Assembly: GCF_003458415.1 (NCBI RefSeq) | Contig: NZ_QRUF01000003.1 | Span: 106,387-170,386, forward strand | Length of the DNA stretch: 64,000 bases | Direction: 5' to 3' | From: Collinsella sp. AF25-2LB | GTDB lineage: Bacteria; Actinomycetota; Coriobacteriia; Coriobacteriales; Coriobacteriaceae | Part shown: positions 17,568-25,624 of the stretch, piece after piece | Layout of the letters: each line of letters begins with the position of its first letter | Position numbering within the stretch: position 1 is the stretch's first letter | Translations under genes and position numbers: made by a program | Notes under the pieces: model-generated | The model's database searches: none | Told to the model about the DNA's origin: nothing | The model's input: only the letters and a program-made list of their open reading frames with translations

Positions 17568-18320
17568 ATGACGCAGGCAATATCGGACCCCAAGCAGGCC
17601 TCCGCCGCACTGGCGGAGCTGTTCGGTACCCACAAGCGTGTGGTGTTCTTTGGCGGCGCCGGTGTTTCCACGGCGAGCGGCATCCCCGATTTCCGCAGTG
17701 TGGACGGCCTGTATCACCAGCAGTTTGCCTATCCGCCCGAGACCATGCTGTCGCATAGCTTTTACGAGGCGCATCCTGCCGAGTTCTTCGACTTTTACCG
17801 CACCAAGATGATCGCGCTTAACGCTAAGCCCAACCGCTGCCACACCAAGCTAGCCGAGCTGGAGCGCGCCGGCAAGCTCGACGCCGTAGTGACGCAAAAT
17901 ATCGACGGCCTGCATCAGATGGCCGGCTCACAGCGCGTGTTCGAGCTGCACGGATCGGTCCATCGCAACATTTGCCAGTCGTGCGGCGCGGTCTATAGCG
18001 CCGAGTGGATTTGCTCGCGCGAGCACGAGGATGCCGCGGGCGTGCCTGCGTGCCCCGCGTGCGGCGGCCGCATCAAGCCCGATGTAGTGCTCTACGAAGA
18101 GCCGCTCGACGAGCATGTGTTGACCGGTGCCGTTGCCGCCATCGCCGCGGCCGATGCCCTCATTGTAGGCGGGACCTCGCTCGTGGTGTATCCGGCGGCA
18201 GGCCTTACGCGATACTTTACCGGCGATACGCTGGCCATATGCAACCTTGCTCCCACCGATCAGGATGCAAATGCCGACCTGCTGATTTCTTGCGACATCG
18301 CGGCCACGTTTGCGTTCTAG
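17568..18320 (+). CDS. Sir2-family NAD-dependent protein deacylase (sirtuin)
   Basis: This 250-residue sirtuin removes acyl groups from protein lysines using NAD+. Motifs include GGAGVSTASGIPDFRS near the N-terminus (NAD binding), TQNIDGLHQMAG, and ELHGS with the catalytic His. A zinc module has Cys pairs CQSC and CPAC, and a GGTSLVVYPAAGL stretch follows. The start is placed at 17568 after GGACGGAGGAC; 17 further upstream codons are open but begin in a region that is not conserved-looking. The neighbours do not indicate its substrates. Confidence 0.92.
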   Translation: MTQAISDPKQASAALAELFGTHKRVVFFGGAGVSTASGIPDFRSVDGLYHQQFAYPPETMLSHSFYEAHPAEFFDFYRTKMIALNAKPNRCHTKLAELERAGKLDAVVTQNIDGLHQMAGSQRVFELHGSVHRNICQSCGAVYSAEWICSREHEDAAGVPACPACGGRIKPDVVLYEEPLDEHVLTGAVAAIAAADALIVGGTSLVVYPAAGLTRYFTGDTLAICNLAPTDQDANADLLISCDIAATFAF

Positions 18321-18333
18321 CCCGCGCGCGCGG

Positions 18334-18394
18334 ATACAATAGAAAGACTGAGTGCAAAGCGACCCCGCCGCCAGCTCCCCAAGCTCGGCGGCGT
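18334..18394 (+). promoter_or_regulatory. Promoter -10 and leader hairpin of folP-folK
   Basis: A TACAAT hexamer at 18334-18339 is followed about 25 bp later by a GC-rich stem (CGCCGCCAGCT...AGCTCGGCGGCG, about 18366-18394) ending 10 bp before the AGGAGG ribosome-binding site. The hairpin might affect translation, but no known riboswitch class matches. Confidence 0.4.
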
Positions 18395-18415
18395 GGGCAT
18401 TTTAGGAGGATGCTC

Positions 18416-20158
18416 ATGGCGAACGACAGCAAGACATGGCGGTGCGGAAAGTACGAGCTCAGCTTTGACCGTCCGCGCATCATGGGCGTCCTCAACGTGA
18501 CGCCCGATTCGTTTAGCGATGGCGGGGAGCACTTCGACCCCGATGCCGCCATCGAGTACGGCCTGGCGATGCTCGACGCCGGCGCCGACATCATCGACGT
18601 GGGCGGCGAGTCCACGCGCCCTGGTTTTACCCCGGTCAACCCCGACGAGGAGGCTCGCCGCGTGCTGCCCGTGGTGCGCGCGCTGGCCAAGGAGGGCGCC
18701 ATCGTCTCGATCGACACGCGTCATGTGGCGGTTGCCAAGGCGGCCGTGCGCTGCGGCGCCTCGATCGTCAACGACGTGACGGGCTTCACTGATCCCAAGA
18801 TGGTCGAGTTCGTTAAGACGAGCACCTGCGGCGTCATCGTGATGCATGCCGGCGAGGTCGCCGCGCCCGCCCGCACGCACGCAACGGTGCAGCTCGATAC
18901 CTCGGCTGCGGCGTTTGTTGCCGAGAAGGCACGCGAAGCGGCTGCCGAGGCCGCGCGCGAGGCCGAGAAGCCGGCCCGTCGCCGTCGCGGCAAGTTGCTG
19001 GGCGAGCCCAAGGTTGAGGCCAAGCTTCCGGGCGGTGTGGTACAGCCCTCACTGCCGTTTGGCGAGCCGGAGCCCACGTCCGAGCCTGCAAGCGAGCAGG
19101 AGACGCCCGCCGCCGAGCGGGCTGCTGCCGCCGAGACCGTCGCGCCCGCACCCGAGGCCGCGCCCGCAGCCACCGAGGCCGAATCGGAGTCCAATGACCG
19201 CCTGGCCGCCATGATGCGCCGCAGCGCCCGCCGCGAGGAGGCCTACGTGCCCACCTCTCAGCTCCGCCGCTTTACCCTGCCCGATTCGGCGCCCATCATG
19301 CGCCGCGTCATGGGCTTTCTGTCCGACCAGGCCCGCACACTCATCCATGCCGGCGTGTCGCGCGACCGCATCTGCATCGATCCTGGCCCGGGCTTTGGTA
19401 AGTCGGCTAACGAGGACATCGTCATCCAGCGCGAGACTGCCAAGATGGCGTCACTGGGCTATCCGCTCATGTGCGCCGTGTCGCGCAAGCGTTTTGTGGG
19501 CGCTGTCTCGGGCGTGACCGAGGCCGCCGCGCGCGATGCCGCCACGTTTGGCGTGTGCCTGGGCGCCATCCAGGCCGGTGCCAACATCGTGCGCGTGCAC
19601 GACGCCGCGGGTTTTGCGCAGTTCCTGAACGGTTACTGGGCCGTCGCCAAGCCGCAGCCGCGCCGTGCGTTTGTGGCCGTGGGCTCCAACCTGGGGCATC
19701 GTTGCGACAACATCCGCGCCGCGCGCGACATGATCGCCGAGATTCCGCTCACCTGCGTGTCCAACTCCTCCAAGATCTACGAGAGCGAGCCGGCCTACGA
19801 GACGCGCCAGGACGCGTTTGCCAACGCTGTCATCGAGATTAAGACCGAGCTGGCGCCGTTGGTGCTGCTCGACGAGCTCATGAAGATCGAGGTCGAGCTG
19901 GGGCGCGACCGCTCCAAAAAGGCCAAGGCCAACGGTCCGCGCACCATCGACCTGGACCTGCTGTGGATGGACGGCGAGACCCACGGCGGCAAAAAGCTGC
20001 GCCTGCCGCATCCGCTGATCGGCGAACGCGATTTTGTGCTGGTGCCGCTCGAGGACCTGATGCACGACCCGGCGCGGTTCTTCCGCTACAACGGCGTCGA
20101 GGTCAAGGAGCCCGAGGACCGCGTGGGCCATATCGTGGGCGAATTGGGGCGTATGTAG
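18416..20158 (+). CDS. folP-folK: Fused dihydropteroate synthase / HPPK with an insertion in the DHPS domain
   Basis: This 580-residue protein joins two consecutive folate-pathway enzymes. DHPS motifs: MGVLNVTPDSFSDGG (residues ~23-37), DVGGESTRPG (61-70), VSIDTRH, VNDVTG and IDPGPGFGK (321-329). HPPK (about 417-580) has AVGSNLG, the substrate loop YESEPAYETRQDAFANAV and GPRTIDLDLLW. The DHPS barrel is interrupted by ~145 residues (about 147-290) of Ala/Glu/Pro-rich low complexity. The start is 18416, because AGGAGG lies at 18404-18409; an in-frame ATG at 18410 abuts it and is too close. HPPK feeds DHPS directly, so the fusion could aid substrate transfer. Confidence 0.92.
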   Translation: MANDSKTWRCGKYELSFDRPRIMGVLNVTPDSFSDGGEHFDPDAAIEYGLAMLDAGADIIDVGGESTRPGFTPVNPDEEARRVLPVVRALAKEGAIVSIDTRHVAVAKAAVRCGASIVNDVTGFTDPKMVEFVKTSTCGVIVMHAGEVAAPARTHATVQLDTSAAAFVAEKAREAAAEAAREAEKPARRRRGKLLGEPKVEAKLPGGVVQPSLPFGEPEPTSEPASEQETPAAERAAAAETVAPAPEAAPAATEAESESNDRLAAMMRRSARREEAYVPTSQLRRFTLPDSAPIMRRVMGFLSDQARTLIHAGVSRDRICIDPGPGFGKSANEDIVIQRETAKMASLGYPLMCAVSRKRFVGAVSGVTEAAARDAATFGVCLGAIQAGANIVRVHDAAGFAQFLNGYWAVAKPQPRRAFVAVGSNLGHRCDNIRAARDMIAEIPLTCVSNSSKIYESEPAYETRQDAFANAVIEIKTELAPLVLLDELMKIEVELGRDRSKKAKANGPRTIDLDLLWMDGETHGGKKLRLPHPLIGERDFVLVPLEDLMHDPARFFRYNGVEVKEPEDRVGHIVGELGRM

Positions 20159-20860
20159 ATGATCGAGATGAATGCTGTTGCCGCTGGCACCGAGCTCGAC
20201 GCGGCGCGCGACGCGGGCCGCGAGGGCATGTCCGCGGGCTGGTGCGCGTGGAGCGCGGGCGATGCATCGCTGATGTTTTCGCTGGTCGTGCGCCCCGATG
20301 TGAACATGCATGCCTTCCACGGCCTGCCGTTTGTGGCGGCTATGGGCATGATGGACGCGCTTGTGGGCACGGCTTCGACGCCGGGGTTGGGCCTTGCCGG
20401 TAAGGTGGGTATCCAGTGGCCGAGCGATATCGTGTGCGGTGCGCCTGCGTTTGAGACGTCGCTCGCGCGTGTTGCCGTGAACGGCGGTGCCGGTGCTGCG
20501 GGCATGTTCGGTGCCGTGACGGTGGATATTGAGCGTTCGGCGCTGAGCGAGCTTGGTGTGGACGTGGCTGACGAAGCGCTGGTCGAGACGCTGGCCGCCG
20601 CCGTGCTGGCCCGCGTGGACGCCTGGGCGGTTGTTGCCAACACGCCGCAAGGCGCCGCAGGGCCGCTGGCTCCCGTGCTGGGCGAGTACTTCGACATGGT
20701 GCCGCTGCTGGGCCGCCAGGTTGCGGCGGTGTCTCCCAACGGCTTGCCGCTTGCGGTCGGTGTGTTTGCGGGCCTGGACATCTGGGGCCGCGCGACCATC
20801 AAGACCGATGCCGGCGAGCAGGAGTTTCCGCCCGAGGCTGTACGAATTCGCGGGCTGTAG
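20159..20860 (+). CDS. Biotin-protein-ligase-like protein lacking the GRGRRG motif
   Basis: This 233-residue protein weakly resembles the BirA/LplA catalytic fold. QWPSDIV (residues 86-92) matches the KWPNDI motif, a FSLVVRP strand precedes it, and the C-terminus looks like the small BirA C-terminal domain. The biotinyl-AMP-binding GRGRRG loop is not recognisable; the corresponding region reads DAGREGMSAGWCAWSAG. There is no N-terminal HTH. Its ATG directly follows the folP-folK stop (TAGATG), so translation is probably coupled. coaX lies immediately beyond, convergent; birA and coaX are frequent neighbours in bacteria, which supports a BPL origin. Activity is uncertain. Confidence 0.55.
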   Translation: MIEMNAVAAGTELDAARDAGREGMSAGWCAWSAGDASLMFSLVVRPDVNMHAFHGLPFVAAMGMMDALVGTASTPGLGLAGKVGIQWPSDIVCGAPAFETSLARVAVNGGAGAAGMFGAVTVDIERSALSELGVDVADEALVETLAAAVLARVDAWAVVANTPQGAAGPLAPVLGEYFDMVPLLGRQVAAVSPNGLPLAVGVFAGLDIWGRATIKTDAGEQEFPPEAVRIRGL

Positions 20861-20880
20861 CGTCTCGGCTTCGCCAGAGC

Positions 20881-21654
20881 CTACGCTAACTCCTGCATGC
20901 GGCGGTAGATTTCGCAGATGCCTTTGATGGTGAGTTGGCCGTCGACTATGTCGAAGGCATCGGTCGAATCGGCGACGATGCCGGCGAGACCGCCTGTGGC
21001 GATAACGGTGGCGTCCTCGCGGCCCAGCTCGCGCTTCATGCGCGCGACCAAGCCCTCGGCCATGGCGGCGGCGCCCACCACGGCGCCGACCTTGATGCAC
21101 TCCTCGGTATCGCGGCCGATGGCGTGCTCGGGCGCCTCGAGCGGCACGCTGGCGAGCTTGGCGGCACGGGCGGCAAGCGCGTCCATGGAGATGCGGATGC
21201 CCGGCGCAATCGCCCCGCCAATGTAATAGCCGTCCTCGTCGATGACGTCGATATTGGTCGCGGTGCCAAAGTCCACCACGATTGCCGGCGCGCCGTAGAA
21301 AGTCTCGGCCGCAACGGCGTTGGCGACGCGGTCGGCACCCACGGCCTGGGGGCGCGCTGCACGCAGCTTGGTCACGGCGGCAGTCTGCGGCCCAATGACG
21401 ATGGCGTCTGCCGCGATGCGCTTGGCCACGGCGTGCCACTCGCGCGAGAGCTGCGGCACCACGCCGGCAAAGGCAATCGCGTCGACCGCGCCGAGCGAGA
21501 GGTCGTACATCTTAAAGAAGCCCATCAGACGCACGTGGATCTCGTCGGCGGTGTAGGAACGGTCGGTGGGCATGCGCCACGACTGCACCAGCTCGTCTCC
21601 GTCAAACAGACCCATGGCCGTCTGCGTGTTACCCATATCGATAGCGAGCAGCAT
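20881..21654 (-). CDS. coaX: Type III pantothenate kinase
   Basis: This 257-residue enzyme catalyses the first step of CoA synthesis (pantothenate to 4'-phosphopantothenate). It belongs to the ASKHA superfamily: the N-terminus MLLAIDMGNTQTAMGLF holds the phosphate-binding Asp, DFGTATNIDV follows, and a later ATGG segment completes the fold. Start ATG at 21654 has GGGAG upstream. It ends 20 bp from the convergent biotin-ligase-like gene. Type III kinases need a monovalent cation and are not inhibited by CoA. Confidence 0.93.
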   Translation of the reverse strand: MLLAIDMGNTQTAMGLFDGDELVQSWRMPTDRSYTADEIHVRLMGFFKMYDLSLGAVDAIAFAGVVPQLSREWHAVAKRIAADAIVIGPQTAAVTKLRAARPQAVGADRVANAVAAETFYGAPAIVVDFGTATNIDVIDEDGYYIGGAIAPGIRISMDALAARAAKLASVPLEAPEHAIGRDTEECIKVGAVVGAAAMAEGLVARMKRELGREDATVIATGGLAGIVADSTDAFDIVDGQLTIKGICEIYRRMQELA

Positions 21655-21791
21655 GTCTACTCCCGGTGTCGGCGTAAAAGGACGCGCACCATTGTATACG
21701 CGCCGCCGGCGGCGCTCGGCTGCGATTCGTTCACGGCGATATGGGCTGAGGGGTTTTAAATATGAAGGAATTATGCTCTATGAGATTTTCC

Positions 21792-21820
21792 TTGCCGTTT
21801 ACCGAACTCCCACGTAATAT
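21792..21820 (+). promoter_or_regulatory. Promoter of tRNA-fMet
   Basis: TTGCCG (21792-21797), a 17-bp spacer and TAATAT (21815-21820) sit about 30 bp upstream of the tRNA. Confidence 0.65.
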
Positions 21821-21851
21821 TCTTTCTTGCGCACATGAGGCGCCCAGACAT

Positions 21852-21928
21852 TGCGGGGTGGAGCAGTCTGGTAGCTCGCCGGGCTCATAACCCGGAGGTC
21901 GTAGGTTCAAATCCTGCCCCCGCGACCA
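21852..21928 (+). tRNA. Initiator tRNA-Met (CAT)
   Basis: A 77-nt cloverleaf with encoded CCA. Anticodon loop CTCATAA gives CAT. Initiator hallmarks are present: three consecutive G:C pairs (GGG/CCC) closing the anticodon loop, an A11:U24 pair in the D stem, and a weak first pair (U1 with G72) in place of Watson-Crick pairing. Confidence 0.95.
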
Positions 21929-21937
21929 AGAACTTGC

Positions 21938-21968
21938 AGCTCGTCGGCCTAGCCGACGAGCTTTTTTT
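21938..21968 (+). terminator. Terminator of tRNA-fMet
   Basis: AGCTCGTCGGC pairs with GCCGACGAGCT around a 3-nt loop, followed by seven T residues. Confidence 0.9.
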
Positions 21969-22018
21969 GTTATTCCGGGACTGTTCTCTCAGCCCAATTC
22001 CCAACCTCTCAAACAAAA

Positions 22019-22316
22019 ACTCGATTTGTAACATCTAGACCCGATTTGGACGGTCAGGTGTTACAGATCGAGATATACCGGTGGGTTGGGTCCCGTTTGT
22101 CTAAATCTGTAACACGAGGGACGGATTTTGCCGAATTGTTGTTACAGATTGAGATTTACTGGCAGGCGGGTTTGGTTTGTCTCAATCTGTAACAGGTAGG
22201 GGTCAAAAGTGGGCCTAGCTGTTACAGATCTAGATTGTTGAGGATGGGTTGAGAGGAATGTCTCGATTTGTAACAGGTAGACCCCGGTTTTGCCGTGTAA
22301 CTGTTACAGATTGAAA
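22019..22316. repeat. Array of eight alternating-orientation 15-mers (four hairpins)
   Basis: This is the same repeat as at 4507-4723 (consensus TCTCRATYTGTAACA). Copies begin at about 22019, 22059, 22100, 22140, 22180, 22220, 22261 and 22302, alternating in orientation with 25-26 bp spacers. Loops share a weak TTTTGCC-like centre; the linkers between hairpins are G/T-rich and unconserved. It occupies the 520-bp gap between tRNA-fMet and the flavin oxidoreductase gene. Confidence 0.9.
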
Positions 22317-22457
22317 TAACCAACGGGCCGCCCTGCCCCATCCACCTGCCGCCACCTGATATTCGCCGATTTACGTTGCGTCGCCGTGCTCCCATGTCAT
22401 ATCCTCTAGACAACTACGCGGCAACATCGCCGCCGCGCCTACAAGAGAGGAATGTCC

Positions 22458-24488
22458 ATGACCGCACCCGCATCCAAACTGCTCCAGCCCATTACGGTTG
22501 GCCCCCTTGAGCTTAAAAACCGCATTATGTTCCCGCCGCTGACCACCGGCTACGAGGAGCGCGACGGTTCCATTGGCGAGCGCAGCCTGGCTTTTTACGA
22601 GCGCCTGGCCCGTGGCGGCGTGAGCTACATCGTCATCGGCGACGTCGCTCCCGTTATGACCGCGAGCCCCACGCCCAAGCTGGCGACTGACGCCCAGATC
22701 CCCACGTTTAAGGCGCTGGCTGACGCCGTCCATAAGCACGGCGCCAAGGTCGCGCTGCAGCTGTTCCACCCCGAGTACGACGTCCCCGGCGTCGGCCGCA
22801 TGGTCATGGGCTCCATGGCCGCCGCCAAGGCCGCGCAGGAGGCCAAGGCCGCCGGCGACGAGGAGACCTTTGCCGCCAAGATGGCCGAGTCCAACGAGAT
22901 TCGCAAGCAGGCCTACGCCAAGCTGCACCACGACATGCAGCACTTTGTGAACGAGGCCACCGTGGAGCAACTCACCCAGATCAAGGAGGCCATCGCCGCC
23001 TCGGCCGCCCGCGCACAGCAGGCTGGGATCGATGCCATCGAGGTCCACGGCGACCGCCTGGTGGGCTCGCTGTGCTCCGCCATCCTCAACCAGCGCACCG
23101 ACGAGTACGGTGGCTCGTTCGAGAACCGCGTTCGCTACGCGCTGGAGGTCGTCGCTGCCATTAAGGAAGTCGCGCCGCAGCTGATGGTGGAGTACAAGCT
23201 CCCCGTGATCATGGAGAACCCCGACGGCACGCCGCGCGGCAAGGGCGGTCTGCAGCCCGACGAGGCCTGCGAGTTTGCCAAGCTGCTCGAGGGCGCGGGC
23301 ATCGACATGATCCAGGTCGCGCAGGCCAACCACACCGGTAACATGGGCGACACCATTCCGCCCATGGGCGCCATGCCCTACAACTGGACGCTGCCCGTGG
23401 CCGAGCGCGTCAAGGCCCTGGTCTCCGTGCCGGTGGCAACCGTCGGCCGCGTTGTCTCGGTCGAGGCCGGCGAGAAGATTCTTGAGGACGGCGCGGCCGA
23501 CATTATCGCCTATGGCCGCTCGCTCATGTGCGACCCCGACATTGCGCTGAAGGCCGCCACGGGCGAGCCCATCCGCGAGTGCCTCAACTGCAACAAGGGC
23601 TGCGTCGACGCGATTCAAAACCGCAAGTACATCTCGTGCGTGCTCAATGCCGAGAACGGCGACGAGGCGACCATCGCCATTAAACCGGGTGAGGGCGACA
23701 AGAAGATCGCCGTGGTGGGCGGCGGCATCGCCGGCCTGGAGGCCGCGCGCGTGGCGGCCAAACGCGGCTACGACGTGACCGTCTACGAGGCGAGCGATCA
23801 TCTGGGCGGCCAGATTGTGCTGGCAGCCGCGCCCCCGCGCAAGGACGAGATCATGCGCTCGGTGGAGTATTACGAGAAGATTCTGCCCGGCCTGGGCGTG
23901 AAGGTTGAGCTCAACCATGCCGCTAACCCCACGGATCTCAACGCCGCCGACGCCGCGATTGTGGCTGTGGGCGCGCACGACGTGGTCATCCCCGTTCCGG
24001 GTGCCGACTCGGACAAGGTCGTCTCGAGCTGGGACGTGCTGGCCGGCAAGGTGGAGCTCAGCGGGCGCGTCGCCGTCATTGGCGGTGGCCTGGTGGGCAC
24101 CGAGACTGCCGAGTACCTGCTGCAGCACGGCTGCGAGGTGGCGATCGTCGAGATGCTCGACAAGATTGCCGCAGGCGAGTCCGAGACCATTCTGCCGCTG
24201 ATTATGAGCGACTTTGCAGAGCACAACGTGGAGCAGCACGTTAAGACCCGCCTGACCGCCATTACCGACGAGGGCGTGGAGGCTGTTCGTACCACCGAGG
24301 ACGGCGCCGAGGAGCCGGTGAAGATCGCCTGCGATTACGTGGTGATGGCCGTGGGCTCCAAGGCCAACGCGTTTGACCTGGACGGCGTGACGGTGCCCGT
24401 GACCTGCGTGGGCGACTGCTCGGGCGAGCGCACCGCCGATATTGCGAGCGCCATCCGCACGGCGTATCACGCGGCCAACGAGCTGTAG
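22458..24488 (+). CDS. Old Yellow Enzyme / 2,4-dienoyl-CoA reductase-like flavoprotein
   Basis: This 676-residue enzyme has the FadH/BaiCD layout: an FMN TIM barrel (residues ~1-370), a [4Fe-4S] group CLNCNKGC...C, and a C-terminal FAD/NAD(P) module with GGGIAGLEAA and GGGLVGTETAEYL. Such enzymes reduce activated C=C bonds of enoates, steroids or bile acids, with electrons passing from NAD(P)H via FAD and Fe-S to FMN. The segment that is usually HxAHGYLLxxFLSP reads EVHGDRLVGSLCSAI, so the substrate pocket is unusual. The start ATG at 22458 has AGAGAGG at 7 bp; an ATG at 22452 is too close. It is a single gene with its own terminator; substrate unknown. Confidence 0.85.
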   Translation: MTAPASKLLQPITVGPLELKNRIMFPPLTTGYEERDGSIGERSLAFYERLARGGVSYIVIGDVAPVMTASPTPKLATDAQIPTFKALADAVHKHGAKVALQLFHPEYDVPGVGRMVMGSMAAAKAAQEAKAAGDEETFAAKMAESNEIRKQAYAKLHHDMQHFVNEATVEQLTQIKEAIAASAARAQQAGIDAIEVHGDRLVGSLCSAILNQRTDEYGGSFENRVRYALEVVAAIKEVAPQLMVEYKLPVIMENPDGTPRGKGGLQPDEACEFAKLLEGAGIDMIQVAQANHTGNMGDTIPPMGAMPYNWTLPVAERVKALVSVPVATVGRVVSVEAGEKILEDGAADIIAYGRSLMCDPDIALKAATGEPIRECLNCNKGCVDAIQNRKYISCVLNAENGDEATIAIKPGEGDKKIAVVGGGIAGLEAARVAAKRGYDVTVYEASDHLGGQIVLAAAPPRKDEIMRSVEYYEKILPGLGVKVELNHAANPTDLNAADAAIVAVGAHDVVIPVPGADSDKVVSSWDVLAGKVELSGRVAVIGGGLVGTETAEYLLQHGCEVAIVEMLDKIAAGESETILPLIMSDFAEHNVEQHVKTRLTAITDEGVEAVRTTEDGAEEPVKIACDYVVMAVGSKANAFDLDGVTVPVTCVGDCSGERTADIASAIRTAYHAANEL

Positions 24489-24567
24489 CTAACATCGCGG
24501 CGGGGCGGGGCGGGGCGGTAGCACGGATCCGCCTCGCCCGGCTGCGTCCCGTCGGGTGTCAACCGGT

Positions 24568-24603
24568 GCGGGGCCTGCAAGCGCAGCAGGCCCCGCCCTT
24601 TTT
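24568..24603 (+). terminator. Terminator of the flavoenzyme gene
   Basis: GCGGGGCCTGC (24568-24578) pairs perfectly with GCAGGCCCCGC (24586-24596), then CCTTTTT. The remaining ~270 bp to the next gene is AT-rich with no ORF of note. Confidence 0.9.
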
Positions 24604-24862
24604 GTTTTGCTCCGGTGGATGGCAATGCGCGGTAATCATGAGGAGTAAGGACGTCTACTGCCTTGCCGATTGCTCAAAATTATTGGGGGAGGGGTTAATA
24701 ACTATATCCTCTATGCCAAAGGACATAAAGAGATGTCAATTTTGTTGACAAGCGAATGACGATTAGCTGCGAGCCAGCTACCAGCGTAAATAATCGATAA
24801 AGAAATGTCGTAAATTGGTGCCAAATGCCCAGATAACACCGCGTCTATTTTAATTAACTGCT

Positions 24863-24891
24863 TTGAGCAAACAGTAAAATGCTACTATCTA
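24863..24891 (+). promoter_or_regulatory. Promoter of the double-HTH gene
   Basis: TTGAGC (24863-24868), a 17-bp spacer and TATCTA (24886-24891) lie about 42 bp before the start codon, in an AT-rich stretch. A TGTCAA-TTTTG-TTGACA palindrome further upstream (about 24734-24750) could be an operator. Confidence 0.55.
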
Positions 24892-24932
24892 ACTTGCACG
24901 CAAGAAAGCAGATTAACGGTTAAGGCTAAGAA

Positions 24933-25337
24933 GTGGCAGGTATGTCGGAAGCAACTAGGACTCGCACGCATGCGCCCGAGGTTAGGCAGCGCGCCGTCGA
25001 GATCCTCCAAGAGGGGGTCGGTCATCGCGCCCTCGCCGCGGAGCTTGGCATTCCCCAGGCCACGGCTCGTCAGTGGGCCCGCGCGTATGCCGTAGGCGGT
25101 GCCGACGCCGTTCTCAACGCCGGTTCGCATCATCACACCTATTCGTACGAAGTTAAGCTCGCCGTGGTCAAGGACCGCTTGGAAAACGGCTTAACGGTTC
25201 GCGAGGCCATGATCAAGCACAAGATTCCCAGTGAGTCTTCGGTCAAGGCTTGGTGCCGCCAGTATCGCGAGAGCGGTGAGTCCGCGCTGGTTGATAAGCC
25301 GCGCGGTCGCAAGCCGCGCGTTAAAAAGGCGGAATAG
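24933..25337 (+). CDS. Small double helix-turn-helix protein, orphan IS3-OrfA-like
   Basis: This 134-residue basic protein holds two HTH units of the transposase/Psq type: HRALAAELGIPQATARQWARAY (residues ~30-51) and VREAMIKHKIPSESSVKAWCRQYRE (~92-116). It ends in a Lys/Arg-rich tail (RGRKPRVKKAE). IS3 OrfA proteins look like this, but no orfB integrase, frameshift site or terminal repeats follow; instead there is a terminator 13 bp downstream. I use GTG 24933 because AAGG is well placed; ATG 24942 has no good ribosome-binding site. It is probably a domesticated DNA-binding protein. Its target is unknown; the hydrogenase operon starts 287 bp downstream. Confidence 0.65.
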   Translation: MAGMSEATRTRTHAPEVRQRAVEILQEGVGHRALAAELGIPQATARQWARAYAVGGADAVLNAGSHHHTYSYEVKLAVVKDRLENGLTVREAMIKHKIPSESSVKAWCRQYRESGESALVDKPRGRKPRVKKAE

Positions 25338-25349
25338 CGAACGGGATGG

Positions 25350-25372
25350 TGCGCCCACAGGGGCGCATTTTT
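25350..25372 (+). terminator. Terminator of the HTH gene
   Basis: TGCGCCC pairs with GGGCGCA around a 4-nt loop, followed by five T residues. Confidence 0.85.
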
Positions 25373-25624
25373 CTTGCCGCGCCAACTTTTTGGACCGTCG
25401 TGAGCCTACTGGAACATCCTCCAAAGTGGTTAATAAACCGCGCGCAGTGGCCCGTGCGCCTGCCGCCGCGATAGGGGGAGCGTCGCCTCTCTGCTCCAAA
25501 GCGGACAGACTCCTTACCCCGTACGCCTAAAACTCCCCAGTTGACCGAAAACCCGCCGCCGCTACTCCTCAACTGAGCTATAACGTTAAACAATTGCAGC
25601 GTTTTTGCATGGGGGAGTGATGGT

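Noticed and set aside
19451..21439. Long minus-strand ORF opposite folP-folK
   Set aside because: It overlaps three well supported genes and has shadow-type composition.
24933..25337. Active IS3-family insertion sequence
   Set aside because: No orfB, no terminal inverted repeats and a terminator directly downstream.
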